Source of the DNA: an uncultured Bacteroidia bacterium | Lineage (GTDB): Bacteria; Bacteroidota; Bacteroidia; Bacteroidales; UBA932 | DNA: 64,000 nt | Assembly: GCA_902761655.1 (NCBI GenBank) | Contig: CACWLD010000004.1 | Span: 1-64,000, forward strand | Direction: 5' to 3' | Part shown: piece after piece, positions 1-9,543 of the stretch | How positions within the stretch are numbered: the stretch's first letter is position 1 | Layout of the letters: the number at the start of each line of letters is the position of its first letter | The notes under the pieces: generated by a model | Database searches by the model: none | What the model saw: the letters and a program-made list of their open reading frames with translations, nothing else | Told to the model about the DNA's origin: nothing | Program-made: the position numbers and the translations under genes

Positions 1-988
<988 letters not shown>

Positions 989-996
989 TCAGTGGT

Positions 997-2147
<1,151 letters not shown>

Positions 2148-2166
2148 ATTTTTCTTTGTGAATACA

Positions 2167-2174
2167 TATCTTTG
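2167..2174 (+). promoter_or_regulatory. -7 promoter box for the forward esterase/GH27 unit
   Basis: TATCTTTG matches TAnnTTTG exactly and lies 21 nt before the ATG at 2196. The -33 region is only T-rich, not TTTG. Confidence 0.5.
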
Positions 2175-2195
2175 CATATTATATATACTGAACCT

Positions 2196-3323
2196 ATGAA
2201 GAAAATAGCACTTGCTCTGACGGCGCTCGCAATGTCGCTCTGCGCCTTCGCCCAGGATTACAAAGTTCCTGTAACAAATATCAACCAGAACGGTTATCCG
2301 CGCATCCTGGAGGACAACCGCGTTGAGTTCAGGCTCCGCGCTGGCCAGGCCTCAAGCGTCCAGGTGGACCTTGGCGGCAGGCGTTACGATATGGAACGCA
2401 CCCAGGACGGAATGTGGACGGTTACAACCGCTCCCCAGGTTCCCGGATACCACTATTATTCCCTGATCATCAACGGTGCTTCAGTCGCTGATCCCGCCAG
2501 CCGTTCCTTCTACGGAACCAGCCGCTGGGCCAGCGCCATCGAGATCCCTGAGGAGGGTTGGGATGTCTTTGAGATCCAGGACGTTCCCCACGGACAGGTG
2601 CGCGAGCTGAACTACTTCTCCAATTATACCAAGAGCTGGCGTCCTGTAAGGGTTTACACCCCGGCCAGCTATGAGAAGGGCAAGAAGAAATATCCGGTAG
2701 TCTACATCCACCACGGCGGCGGAGAGGATTACCGCGGATGGATAGAGCAGGGACGCACCAACATCATCCTTGACAACCTTATCGCCGCAGGCAAGGCTGT
2801 GGAGATGATTGTTGTAAGCGTTGACAGCAACGTTCCTTCAGGCGGTGGCGGCGGCTATTCCCCAGGCGGAATGACCGGTTACAGGGAGGAACTCCTGAAC
2901 AATATCATTCCTTTCATAGAGAAGAATTTCCGCGTAAAGAAGGGACCTGAGAACCGTGCAATGTGCGGCCTCTCGATGGGCGGCGGCCAGTCATTCCAGA
3001 TTGGTCTCAACGAGCCCGGAGTATTCGCAAACGTGGCTTCATTCTCAAGCGGAATGTTCGGCGGAATCAACGGTGCCGCAGACGTGGACCTTGAGGCCTA
3101 TGTTCCCGGAATCCTTTCCAATCCTGCCAAGTTCAATCAGGAGCATAAGGTGTTCTACCTCTCCTGCGGAGAGCAGGACCCTAGGATCAACTACACCCGC
3201 GCAACGGCTGCAAAGCTCCAGGAGGCCGGCGTGAACGTCAGGTTCAATTCCTTCCCCGGAGACCACGAGTGGCAGGTATGGCGCAAGTCCTTCCACGAGT
3301 TCTCCCAGATGCTTTTCAAGTAA
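2196..3323 (+). CDS. CE1-type esterase, secreted
   Basis: This 375-residue protein starts at ATG 2196, where a clear signal peptide begins (MKKIALALTALAMSLCAFAQ); an upstream in-frame TTG at 2172 lies inside the promoter box and is not used. It has the same build as the neighbouring esterases: an N-terminal E-set domain (about 30-115), then an alpha/beta hydrolase. The GLSMGG elbow gives Ser260 and GDHEW gives His357. A Gly/Ser-rich loop (SGGGGGYSPGG) before the elbow is longer than in the paralogues and may shape the substrate pocket. It is followed 15 nt later by a GH27 enzyme, which supports a joint role in hemicellulose side-chain removal. Confidence 0.9.
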   Translation: MKKIALALTALAMSLCAFAQDYKVPVTNINQNGYPRILEDNRVEFRLRAGQASSVQVDLGGRRYDMERTQDGMWTVTTAPQVPGYHYYSLIINGASVADPASRSFYGTSRWASAIEIPEEGWDVFEIQDVPHGQVRELNYFSNYTKSWRPVRVYTPASYEKGKKKYPVVYIHHGGGEDYRGWIEQGRTNIILDNLIAAGKAVEMIVVSVDSNVPSGGGGGYSPGGMTGYREELLNNIIPFIEKNFRVKKGPENRAMCGLSMGGGQSFQIGLNEPGVFANVASFSSGMFGGINGAADVDLEAYVPGILSNPAKFNQEHKVFYLSCGEQDPRINYTRATAAKLQEAGVNVRFNSFPGDHEWQVWRKSFHEFSQMLFK

Positions 3324-3338
3324 TATAACACTGATCAT

Positions 3339-4703
3339 ATGAAGAAGTTTTTCCGAATCCTTGCTGCGGCGCTCTGCGTATGCGCCTGCACTACTGCTGC
3401 CCCCACAAAACAGGAAGAAGGCCCTTACGGGGACTTCCGTGACTGGGCACCCACCCCGCCTATGGGCTGGAACAGCTGGGACTGCTACGGTCCTACCGTA
3501 GTTGAATCAGAGGTCAAGGCCGCGGCCGACTATATGGCCGAGAATATGGCTGACTACGGCTGGGAGTACGTGGTAGTTGACATCCGCTGGTTTGTCCAGA
3601 ACGACAAGGCCGGCGGCTACAACCAGACAGACCCTATATACGAGATGGACGAGTGGGGACGCTATACCCCTGCCGTAAACCGTTTCCCTTCAGCCGCCAA
3701 CGGCGCCGGCTTCAAGCCTCTGGCAGATTATGTGCACTCCAAGGGCCTCAAGTTCGGTATCCATATAATGCGTGGAATCCCCCGCATTGCCGTAGATGCA
3801 AAGACCCCAGTCAAGGGCACCAACGGCATCACCGCGGACCAGATCTACAACGAGGTTCAGCTCTGCCGCTGGCTTCGTGACAACTATACCGTGGACGCCA
3901 CCAAGCAGGGAGCCCAGGAGTACTACAACTCCATTTTCGAGCTCTACGCATCCTGGGGCGTGGACTTCATAAAGATTGACGACCTGTCTTCTCCATATCA
4001 TCTGGACGAGATAGAGCTCATCCGCAACGCCATTGACAAGTGCGGCCGCCAGATTGTGCTCAGCACATCGCCGGGCGCTACGCCGCCGGCGCAGGCCGAG
4101 CACATCAGCACCCACGCCAATATGTGGCGTATGGTGAACGATGTCTGGGATATCTGGAGGGATGTCACCAACCTTATGAGGGTAGCCCAGGACTGGTATC
4201 CGTACATCAAGAAGGGCACCTGGCCGGACTGCGATATGATTCCTCTGGGACACCTGGCAATCCGCGGCGAGCGCGGAGTTGACCGTATGACCCTCCTGAG
4301 CAAGGACGAGCAGTACTCCCTGATGACCTTCTTCTGCATCCTGCGCTCTCCTTTGATGTTCGGCGGAGACCTTCCTACAATGGATCCTTTCACCCTTTCG
4401 CTGCTCACCAACAAGGCCGTGCTCAAGATGCACGCGGAAAGCGATGACGTGCGTCAGGTATATCGTGACAATAAACAGTTAGTAGTGCGCTCCAAGAATC
4501 CGGGAACAGGGGAGACCTATGTTGCCCTGTTCAACACTTCAGAGGAGCAGAGGACGGTTGAGACCTGCCTTCTTGACCTTGGCATAACCAAGAAGTCAGT
4601 GAACGCCGTCAATATGTGGACAGGCGAGAGCGCCGGCAAGTGCAAGGGTGTGGTATCCGCAACCCTGGCGCCGCACGCCTGTGTACTTTACAGCCTTAAA
4701 TAA
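3339..4703 (+). CDS. GH27-family glycoside hydrolase lipoprotein (alpha-galactosidase-like)
   Basis: This 454-residue protein has a lipoprotein-type signal with candidate Cys17 (CVCAC). The GH27 (beta/alpha)8 barrel starts at TPPMGWNSWDCYG. The strand-4 motif IKIDD gives the probable nucleophile Asp214, and a C-terminal beta-sandwich ends the protein. Family members cleave alpha-D-galactose, alpha-GalNAc or beta-L-arabinopyranose. The usual aromatic DDGW segment reads VVDIRWFV here, which suggests a divergent subfamily whose substrate may not be plain alpha-galactose. It is 15 nt after an esterase and abuts typA with no intergenic base, so stop and start codons are adjacent. Confidence 0.87.
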   Translation: MKKFFRILAAALCVCACTTAAPTKQEEGPYGDFRDWAPTPPMGWNSWDCYGPTVVESEVKAAADYMAENMADYGWEYVVVDIRWFVQNDKAGGYNQTDPIYEMDEWGRYTPAVNRFPSAANGAGFKPLADYVHSKGLKFGIHIMRGIPRIAVDAKTPVKGTNGITADQIYNEVQLCRWLRDNYTVDATKQGAQEYYNSIFELYASWGVDFIKIDDLSSPYHLDEIELIRNAIDKCGRQIVLSTSPGATPPAQAEHISTHANMWRMVNDVWDIWRDVTNLMRVAQDWYPYIKKGTWPDCDMIPLGHLAIRGERGVDRMTLLSKDEQYSLMTFFCILRSPLMFGGDLPTMDPFTLSLLTNKAVLKMHAESDDVRQVYRDNKQLVVRSKNPGTGETYVALFNTSEEQRTVETCLLDLGITKKSVNAVNMWTGESAGKCKGVVSATLAPHACVLYSLK

Positions 4704-6509
4704 ATGCAAGAAATTAGGAATATAGCCCTGATCGCCCACGTGGATCACGGCAAGACCACAATGGTGGACAGGATGATCTACCAGGCCAACCTGGTACGCC
4801 AGCCTGAGAATCTTGGCCAGCTGATACTGGATTCCAACGACCTGGAAAGGGAAAGGGGAATCACCATCCTGGCAAAGAACGTGTCCGTTATATACAAGGG
4901 CGTAAAAATCAATATCATAGACACTCCGGGCCATAGCGACTTTGGAGGAGAGGTGGAGCGAGTGCTCAATATGGCGGACGGAGTCCTGCTGCTGGTGGAT
5001 GCCTTTGAAGGCTGTATGCCGCAGACCCGTTTCGTCCTCCAGAAGGCTCTCCAGATGGGCAAAAAGCCAATAGTTGTGATCAACAAGGTGGACAAGCCCA
5101 ACTGCCGCCCGGACGATGTCCAGGAAGAGGTCTTTGACCTTATGTTCAACCTTAACGCCACGGAGGACCAGCTGGACTTCGTGACCATATTCGGAAGCGC
5201 AAAGCAGGGCTGGATGTCCCGCGACTGGCGCCAGCCGTCAGGTGACATCACGCCCCTGCTGGACGCCATCCTGGAGGTGATTCCCGCACCGGAGGTGCGC
5301 GAAGGCACTCCGCAGATGCTCATCTCCTCACTCGAGTACTCCCCGTACGTGGGACGTATCGCGGTGGGAAGGGTGACCCGCGGATCCCTCAAGGCCGGCC
5401 AGCAGATAAGCCTCTGCAAGCGTTATGACATAATCCAGAAGCAGAAGATCAAGCAGCTGATGGTGTTCGACGGCCTTGGCAAGACCAATGTCGAGAGCGT
5501 TCAGTGCGGAGACATCTGCGCCGTCGTGGGCATCGATGGATTTGAAATTGGCGACACCATAGCGGACTTCGAGAATCCGGAGCCATTGCCGCCAATCTCC
5601 GTGGACGAGCCCACTATGAGTATGCTCTTCACCATTAACAACTCTCCGTTCTTTGGCAAGGACGGCAAGTACGTGACATCCCGCCACCTAAAGGACAGGC
5701 TGGACCGCGAGCTTGAAAAGAACCTTGCCCTCAGGGTTAAACCTGGCCTTGGAGCGGATTCATTTGTAGTTTACGGCCGAGGCGTGCTTCACCTTTCGGT
5801 GCTCATAGAGACTATGCGCCGCGAAGGCTTCGAGCTTCAGGTAGGCCAGCCCAAGGTGCTCGACAAGACTATCAACGGCCAGAGGTGCGAGCCTATAGAG
5901 GAACTCTCGATAGAGGTGCCGGAGGAATTCGTCGGAGCCGCAATTGAGATATCCACCCGCCGCAAAGGCGCCCTGGTACATATGGAGCCTCGTGGGGACA
6001 GGACCCTTCTGGAGTTCGAGATTCCTACCCGAGGCCTTATGGGACTGCGCTCCAACCTGCTCACCGCTACGCAGGGTGAGGCGGTTGTCGCGCATCGTTA
6101 TAAGGAGTATCAGCCTTTCAAGGGCGAGATCGAACGCCGCAACAACGGCTCCCTTGTCTCACTTGAAACGGGCGAGGCCATCGCTTATTCAATGAATAAG
6201 CTCCTGGACCGCGGCCGCTTCTTCGTGGAGCCGGGAGAGGAGATTTACGGAGGCCAGGTAGTGGGAGAGCACACGCGCGAGAGGGATCTGAACATAAATA
6301 TCTGCAAGACAAAGAAGCTCACCAACGTGAGGGCTGCCGGTTCGGACGAGAAAATCATCCTGCCCCCTGCAATCAAGTTTTCTTTGGAAGAGGCACTGGA
6401 GTATATCCAGGACGATGAGATGGTTGAAATCACCCCTCACCATATGAGAATCCGCAAAATTTTGCTCGATCCTCTTGCAAGAAAAAGAAATAGCGATTCG
6501 GAAGATTGA
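4704..6509 (+). CDS. typA: Ribosome-associated GTPase TypA/BipA
   Basis: This 601-residue translational GTPase has the full G-motif set near the N-terminus: AHVDHGKTT (P-loop), RGITI (switch I), DTPGHSDF (switch II) and NKVD. EF-G-like domains and the TypA-specific C-terminal domain follow, and the length is normal for the family. It binds the ribosome and aids 50S assembly, mainly under stress or cold. The start codon follows the GH27 stop directly, so it is probably co-transcribed from the carbohydrate promoter, perhaps with an internal promoter not visible here. Its last 4 nt overlap the next reading frame. Confidence 0.97.
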   Translation: MQEIRNIALIAHVDHGKTTMVDRMIYQANLVRQPENLGQLILDSNDLERERGITILAKNVSVIYKGVKINIIDTPGHSDFGGEVERVLNMADGVLLLVDAFEGCMPQTRFVLQKALQMGKKPIVVINKVDKPNCRPDDVQEEVFDLMFNLNATEDQLDFVTIFGSAKQGWMSRDWRQPSGDITPLLDAILEVIPAPEVREGTPQMLISSLEYSPYVGRIAVGRVTRGSLKAGQQISLCKRYDIIQKQKIKQLMVFDGLGKTNVESVQCGDICAVVGIDGFEIGDTIADFENPEPLPPISVDEPTMSMLFTINNSPFFGKDGKYVTSRHLKDRLDRELEKNLALRVKPGLGADSFVVYGRGVLHLSVLIETMRREGFELQVGQPKVLDKTINGQRCEPIEELSIEVPEEFVGAAIEISTRRKGALVHMEPRGDRTLLEFEIPTRGLMGLRSNLLTATQGEAVVAHRYKEYQPFKGEIERRNNGSLVSLETGEAIAYSMNKLLDRGRFFVEPGEEIYGGQVVGEHTRERDLNINICKTKKLTNVRAAGSDEKIILPPAIKFSLEEALEYIQDDEMVEITPHHMRIRKILLDPLARKRNSDSED

Positions 6510-6919
6510 TAATAGAAAAAAATTATTTAACTTTGCAACCCTTTGAGATACCCCTTAAAGTGCTCAAGGAAGGCAGCAACCATTTTGAGTGGTCTGTCGG
6601 AAAAGAGTTCTTTGAAGCATTCGGAAACGAAGAAATACTTGCGGCGGGGCTTCAGGTAGAAGCCACCGTGTACAATCACAACTATGACTTCGAGGTTGAA
6701 AGCAAGATAGACGGCAGCGTCACAGTAGCCTGCGACCGTTGTCTGGACCCTCTTGAAATTCCGGTTCACACCTCGTTCACGGATGATGAATTGACCGCAG
6801 ACCAGGCCCTGGACCTAAGTCAGGATGTATATGACTACGTATGCACTGCTCTCCCTATGATTAAGGTTCATCCAGAAGAAGAATGCAACACGGAGGTAAC
6901 AAAGTATTTGAGCAAATAA
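6506..6919 (+). CDS. DUF177/YceD-family protein (rpmF-linked)
   Basis: This protein of up to 137 residues begins with the DUF177 pattern (FEIPLKVLKEGSNHFEW) and contains a central ACDRCL motif, typical of the family encoded upstream of rpmF. The plant and bacterial family is linked to 23S rRNA accumulation. The start is uncertain. TTG at 6506 overlaps the typA stop, TTG at 6533 is the next candidate, and GTG at 6560 would remove conserved residues. A promoter-like pair (TTG at 6506, 19 nt, TAACTTTG at 6528) sits inside this start region. The rpmF gene follows after 20 nt. Confidence 0.85.
   Translation: MIIEKNYLTLQPFEIPLKVLKEGSNHFEWSVGKEFFEAFGNEEILAAGLQVEATVYNHNYDFEVESKIDGSVTVACDRCLDPLEIPVHTSFTDDELTADQALDLSQDVYDYVCTALPMIKVHPEEECNTEVTKYLSK
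6528..6535 (+). promoter_or_regulatory. Candidate internal promoter box for DUF177-rpmF-tRNA
   Basis: TAACTTTG matches TAnnTTTG, with TTGA 19 nt upstream at 6506-6509. It would uncouple rpmF and tRNA-Arg from typA, but it lies within the apparent 5' coding part of the DUF177 gene. Confidence 0.35.
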
Positions 6920-6939
6920 TAATTTAAAAATATAAAACA

Positions 6940-7122
6940 ATGGCACATCCGAAACATAAACTTTCAAAGCAGAGGAGAGACAAGAGGCGTACTCACGACC
7001 ACGCACCTGTCCCTACACTTGCCACCTGTCCTAACTGCGGCGCAACAGTTCTGTACCACAGGGTATGCCCTGAGTGCGGTTACTACAGAGGCCGTCAGAT
7101 CATTGTAAAGGACGCCCAGTAA
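6940..7122 (+). CDS. rpmF: 50S ribosomal protein L32
   Basis: This 60-residue protein opens with MAHPKHKLSKQRRDKRR and carries two zinc-binding pairs, CPNC and CPEC, as in the C+ form of L32. The four cysteines indicate a zinc-dependent version. It follows the DUF177 gene by 20 nt in the arrangement conserved across bacteria, and tRNA-Arg begins 14 nt after its stop. Confidence 0.97.
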   Translation: MAHPKHKLSKQRRDKRRTHDHAPVPTLATCPNCGATVLYHRVCPECGYYRGRQIIVKDAQ

Positions 7123-7136
7123 GAGTCCTTTGACGC

Positions 7137-7208
7137 GGTCCCTTAGTTCAACGGATAGAACGGAGGTTTCCTAAACCTTAAATACAGGTTCGATTCCTGT
7201 AGGGACTA
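7137..7208 (+). tRNA. tRNA-Arg (anticodon CCU)
   Basis: The acceptor strands GGTCCCT and AGGGACT pair with one G-T wobble. The D arm is GTTC/GAAC, the anticodon stem is GAGGT/ACCTT with loop TTCCTAA (anticodon CCT at 34-36), and the T arm is ACAGG/CCTGT around TTCGATT. The 3' CCA is not encoded. It reads the AGG codon. Confidence 0.93.
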
Positions 7209-7242
7209 CAAAGAGAGCTGCCTGCAAGGCGGCTCTCTTTGT
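7208..7242 (+). terminator. Intrinsic terminator fused to tRNA-Arg 3' end
   Basis: ACAAAGAGAGC (7208-7218) pairs perfectly with GCTCTCTTTGT (7232-7242), and an inner GCC/GGC extends the stem around a TGCAA loop. The downstream tract is GTAATTTTG. The stem starts at the tRNA discriminator base, so it ends the typA-rpmF-tRNA transcript. Confidence 0.8.
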
Positions 7243-7265
7243 AATTTTGTATACAATTCTTTTAG

Positions 7266-7273
7266 TATATTTG
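7266..7273 (+). promoter_or_regulatory. -7 promoter box for the GT4 unit
   Basis: TATATTTG matches TAnnTTTG and lies 19 nt before the ATG at 7293. TTTG at 7246-7249 is a possible -33 element with a short 16-nt spacer. Confidence 0.5.
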
Positions 7274-7292
7274 TTGGCGTAAATTTTAAACT

Positions 7293-8471
7293 ATGGCGAA
7301 CAAATTAAGGAATATAGGGCTGTTCAATGACAGTTTTCCGCCGGTGATGGACGGGGTGGCAATGTGTGTGGAGAACTATGCCCGCTGGATGCAGGAAAGT
7401 GTGGGAGGAGTGTCCGTGATAACGCCGGAAAACCTGGATGCGGATTACTCTGACAAGAAATACGAGGTTCTAAGCTATATGTCCGTGGCGGTGCCGTTTA
7501 GGCCGCCGTATGTTACGGGAATATCGGATCTGGATCCGGCATTCAAGACCAAGCTGATGCGCAGGCAGTTCCGCATTGTGCACGCGCACTGCCCGTTCAC
7601 ATCGGGCTGGGCTGCGCAGAATGTCGCAAAGAAGCAGCGCATCCCAATGGTGGCTTCCTTCCATTCAAAATATCGTGACGATTTTGCCAGGGTTATCCCC
7701 GGAGAAATGCTCCTGGATGCCGTAATTAAAGGAATCGTACGCTTCTATGAGACGGCTGATGAGGTATGGGTGCCTCAGGAGTCGGTGAAGGACGTCCTTT
7801 ATAGTTACGGGTACAAAGGCAACATTGAAGTGATGCAGAACGGATGCGACCTGGTGGGGGATTATTCCCAGGAATTCTTTGAAGAGTCCAGGCGCAAACT
7901 TGGCATTGAGGAAGGTGAACTTGTCCTGCTGTACGTGGGACAGCATATCTGGGAGAAAAATCTCAGGCTCACCATAGAGGCGCTGGGGCGCATAAAGGAC
8001 CTTCCGTTCAAGATGTTCTTCATTGGAACCGGATATGCGGCCGATGAGATGAGGAATCTCGTGGAAGAAAAGGGCATCCAGGACAAAGTGCGCTTTGTGG
8101 GCAGGCTTACGGACAGGGCAAGGCTGACGCAGTACTACGCTGCGGCCAATCTGTTCCTGTTCCCCTCGCTGTACGATACGGACGGTCTGGTGGTGCGCGA
8201 GGCGGCGGCGCTGCATACGCCTTCCATAATGCTCAGGGAGGCATCGGCATCGGGAATGCTCAGGGATGGGGAGACCGGCTTCCTTATTGGAAACAGCGCC
8301 GAGGACTTTGAGGTGGCGCTTCGAAGCCTGAATGCAGACCGCGGACGCCTGGAAGCAGTGGGCCTTCAGGCCTCCACTTCCATAGTCCGCTCCTGGAAAG
8401 ACATAGCAGAAGAGGCTATTGACAGATATAACTCCCTGATAAACAGGGTAAAGATGATACACCCGCTATAA
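7293..8471 (+). CDS. GT4-family glycosyltransferase
   Basis: This 392-residue GT-B enzyme begins with an N-terminal half that opens NIGLFNDSFPPVMDGVA, the acceptor-side signature of GT4 transferases related to diacylglycerol glucosyltransferases. The C-terminal nucleotide-sugar half contains VGRLTDRARL and an EX7E-type stretch (REAAALHTPSIMLREAS). The likely product is a glycolipid or surface glycan; donor and acceptor cannot be read. No membrane segment is seen, so it is probably cytosolic or peripheral. Its stop shares one base with the next start (TAATG), which implies coupled translation with the SGNH esterase. Confidence 0.88.
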   Translation: MANKLRNIGLFNDSFPPVMDGVAMCVENYARWMQESVGGVSVITPENLDADYSDKKYEVLSYMSVAVPFRPPYVTGISDLDPAFKTKLMRRQFRIVHAHCPFTSGWAAQNVAKKQRIPMVASFHSKYRDDFARVIPGEMLLDAVIKGIVRFYETADEVWVPQESVKDVLYSYGYKGNIEVMQNGCDLVGDYSQEFFEESRRKLGIEEGELVLLYVGQHIWEKNLRLTIEALGRIKDLPFKMFFIGTGYAADEMRNLVEEKGIQDKVRFVGRLTDRARLTQYYAAANLFLFPSLYDTDGLVVREAAALHTPSIMLREASASGMLRDGETGFLIGNSAEDFEVALRSLNADRGRLEAVGLQASTSIVRSWKDIAEEAIDRYNSLINRVKMIHPL

Positions 8472-9499
8472 TGAAAAGATCGCTCGGGCACATTTTGGCA
8501 AGCGTTGCAGCCTTGCTATCCGCCGCCCTTCCAATGAGGGCTCAGACGGATATTCGTACATATGCCCTTCCTGAAGGCAATTATAAGGTTACCGTCACCT
8601 TGGGGGACAGGAAAAAGGCTACAGAAACCAGTGTCTGGGCGGAAACGCGCAGGTTGATGGCAAGCGGAGTTCAGACTGCCCGCGGAGAATCCAAGACAAT
8701 TTCTTTTACGGTTAACCGCAGGGATCCCTCAATTCTCAGGGAAGGTGCGTCCAGGGTGGATTATGTCCGTTTCAACCCCGAGCGCGGCAGGCTTGACTGG
8801 GACGGATGGCTCACCCTTGCTTTTGAAGGCACTCCCGGTGCCGTGCAGGATATAAAGATTGAGCCTACGGAGAATGTAATCACCGTCTTCCTTTGCGGAG
8901 ACTCTACCGTGACAAACCAGGACGATGCCCCCTGGACCAGCTGGGGCCAGATTTTCCCGCTTTTCTTTGACGATAGGGTGAGCGTTGCCAATTATGCGGA
9001 AAGCGGAGCATCCCTCAGTTCCTTCATAGCGGAAAACCGCTTTGAAAAGATTCTTTCCGTGCTCAAGCCAGGAGACTATGTTTTCATTGAGTTCGGCCAC
9101 AACGATGAGAAGGAGAAAGGACCCGGCCAGGGAGCCTGGTACCATTATTCCCAGCAAATCAAGTATATGATTGACAAGGTCCGCGCCCAGGGCGGCGTTC
9201 CATTGCTGCTAACACCCATTGAGAGGCGTTTCTTCAATGACGATGGCACCATTGCCCCGTCCCACGGGGATTTCCCGGCTGCGGTTCGTGCCATTGCCGT
9301 AAGGGAGAGCGTGCCGCTTATTGATCTGACTGCCATCACTGGGCAGTGGATACAAAGTGCGGGACCGGAAGATTCCAAGAAAGCATTTGTAGAAGGAGAC
9401 AATACCCACAGCAACTTTTACGGGGCGGATCTGACCGCCCGGATGGTGATACAGGCGCTAATAAGCTCCAATCATCCTCTGGCCGCCTATATGAGGTAG
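8471..9499 (+). CDS. SGNH/GDSL esterase, rhamnogalacturonan acetylesterase-like (CE12)
   Basis: This 342-residue protein has a signal peptide (ends near PMRAQ), an N-terminal beta domain (about 25-135) and a catalytic SGNH domain. Block I is CGDSTVTNQ with the nucleophile Ser, block III is FGHND, and the catalytic Asp-His pair appears as DNTHSNFYGA. The GDST and GHND spelling is characteristic of CE12 rhamnogalacturonan acetylesterases, which deacetylate pectin. It overlaps the glycosyltransferase by 1 nt, although the two have no obvious shared pathway. Confidence 0.88.
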   Translation: MKRSLGHILASVAALLSAALPMRAQTDIRTYALPEGNYKVTVTLGDRKKATETSVWAETRRLMASGVQTARGESKTISFTVNRRDPSILREGASRVDYVRFNPERGRLDWDGWLTLAFEGTPGAVQDIKIEPTENVITVFLCGDSTVTNQDDAPWTSWGQIFPLFFDDRVSVANYAESGASLSSFIAENRFEKILSVLKPGDYVFIEFGHNDEKEKGPGQGAWYHYSQQIKYMIDKVRAQGGVPLLLTPIERRFFNDDGTIAPSHGDFPAAVRAIAVRESVPLIDLTAITGQWIQSAGPEDSKKAFVEGDNTHSNFYGADLTARMVIQALISSNHPLAAYMR

Positions 9500-9504
9500 C
9501 TGTT

Positions 9505-9532
9505 ATAGCAATAATTTGTCAATTATTGCTAT
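9505..9532. repeat. Perfect 12-bp inverted repeat before the 9544 gene
   Basis: ATAGCAATAATT and AATTATTGCTAT are exact reverse complements around a TGTC loop. The right arm runs into the TATATTTG promoter box (9530-9537). It is AT-rich and has no long T tract, so it may be an operator rather than a terminator. Confidence 0.6.
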
Positions 9533-9537
9533 ATTTG
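9530..9537 (+). promoter_or_regulatory. -7 promoter box directly before the 9544 start
   Basis: TATATTTG is followed by 6 nt and then the ATG at 9544. The transcript would have only a few leader bases. Confidence 0.5.
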
Positions 9538-9543
9538 TTTAAT

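Noticed and set aside
2172..2195. TTG start at 2172 for the forward esterase
   Set aside because: The codon is inside the TATCTTTG promoter box; ATG 2196 gives a clean signal peptide.
3690..4433. Long reverse-strand frame (247 codons) opposite the GH27 gene
   Set aside because: It has no family pattern and mirrors the codon structure of the well-supported GH27 gene.
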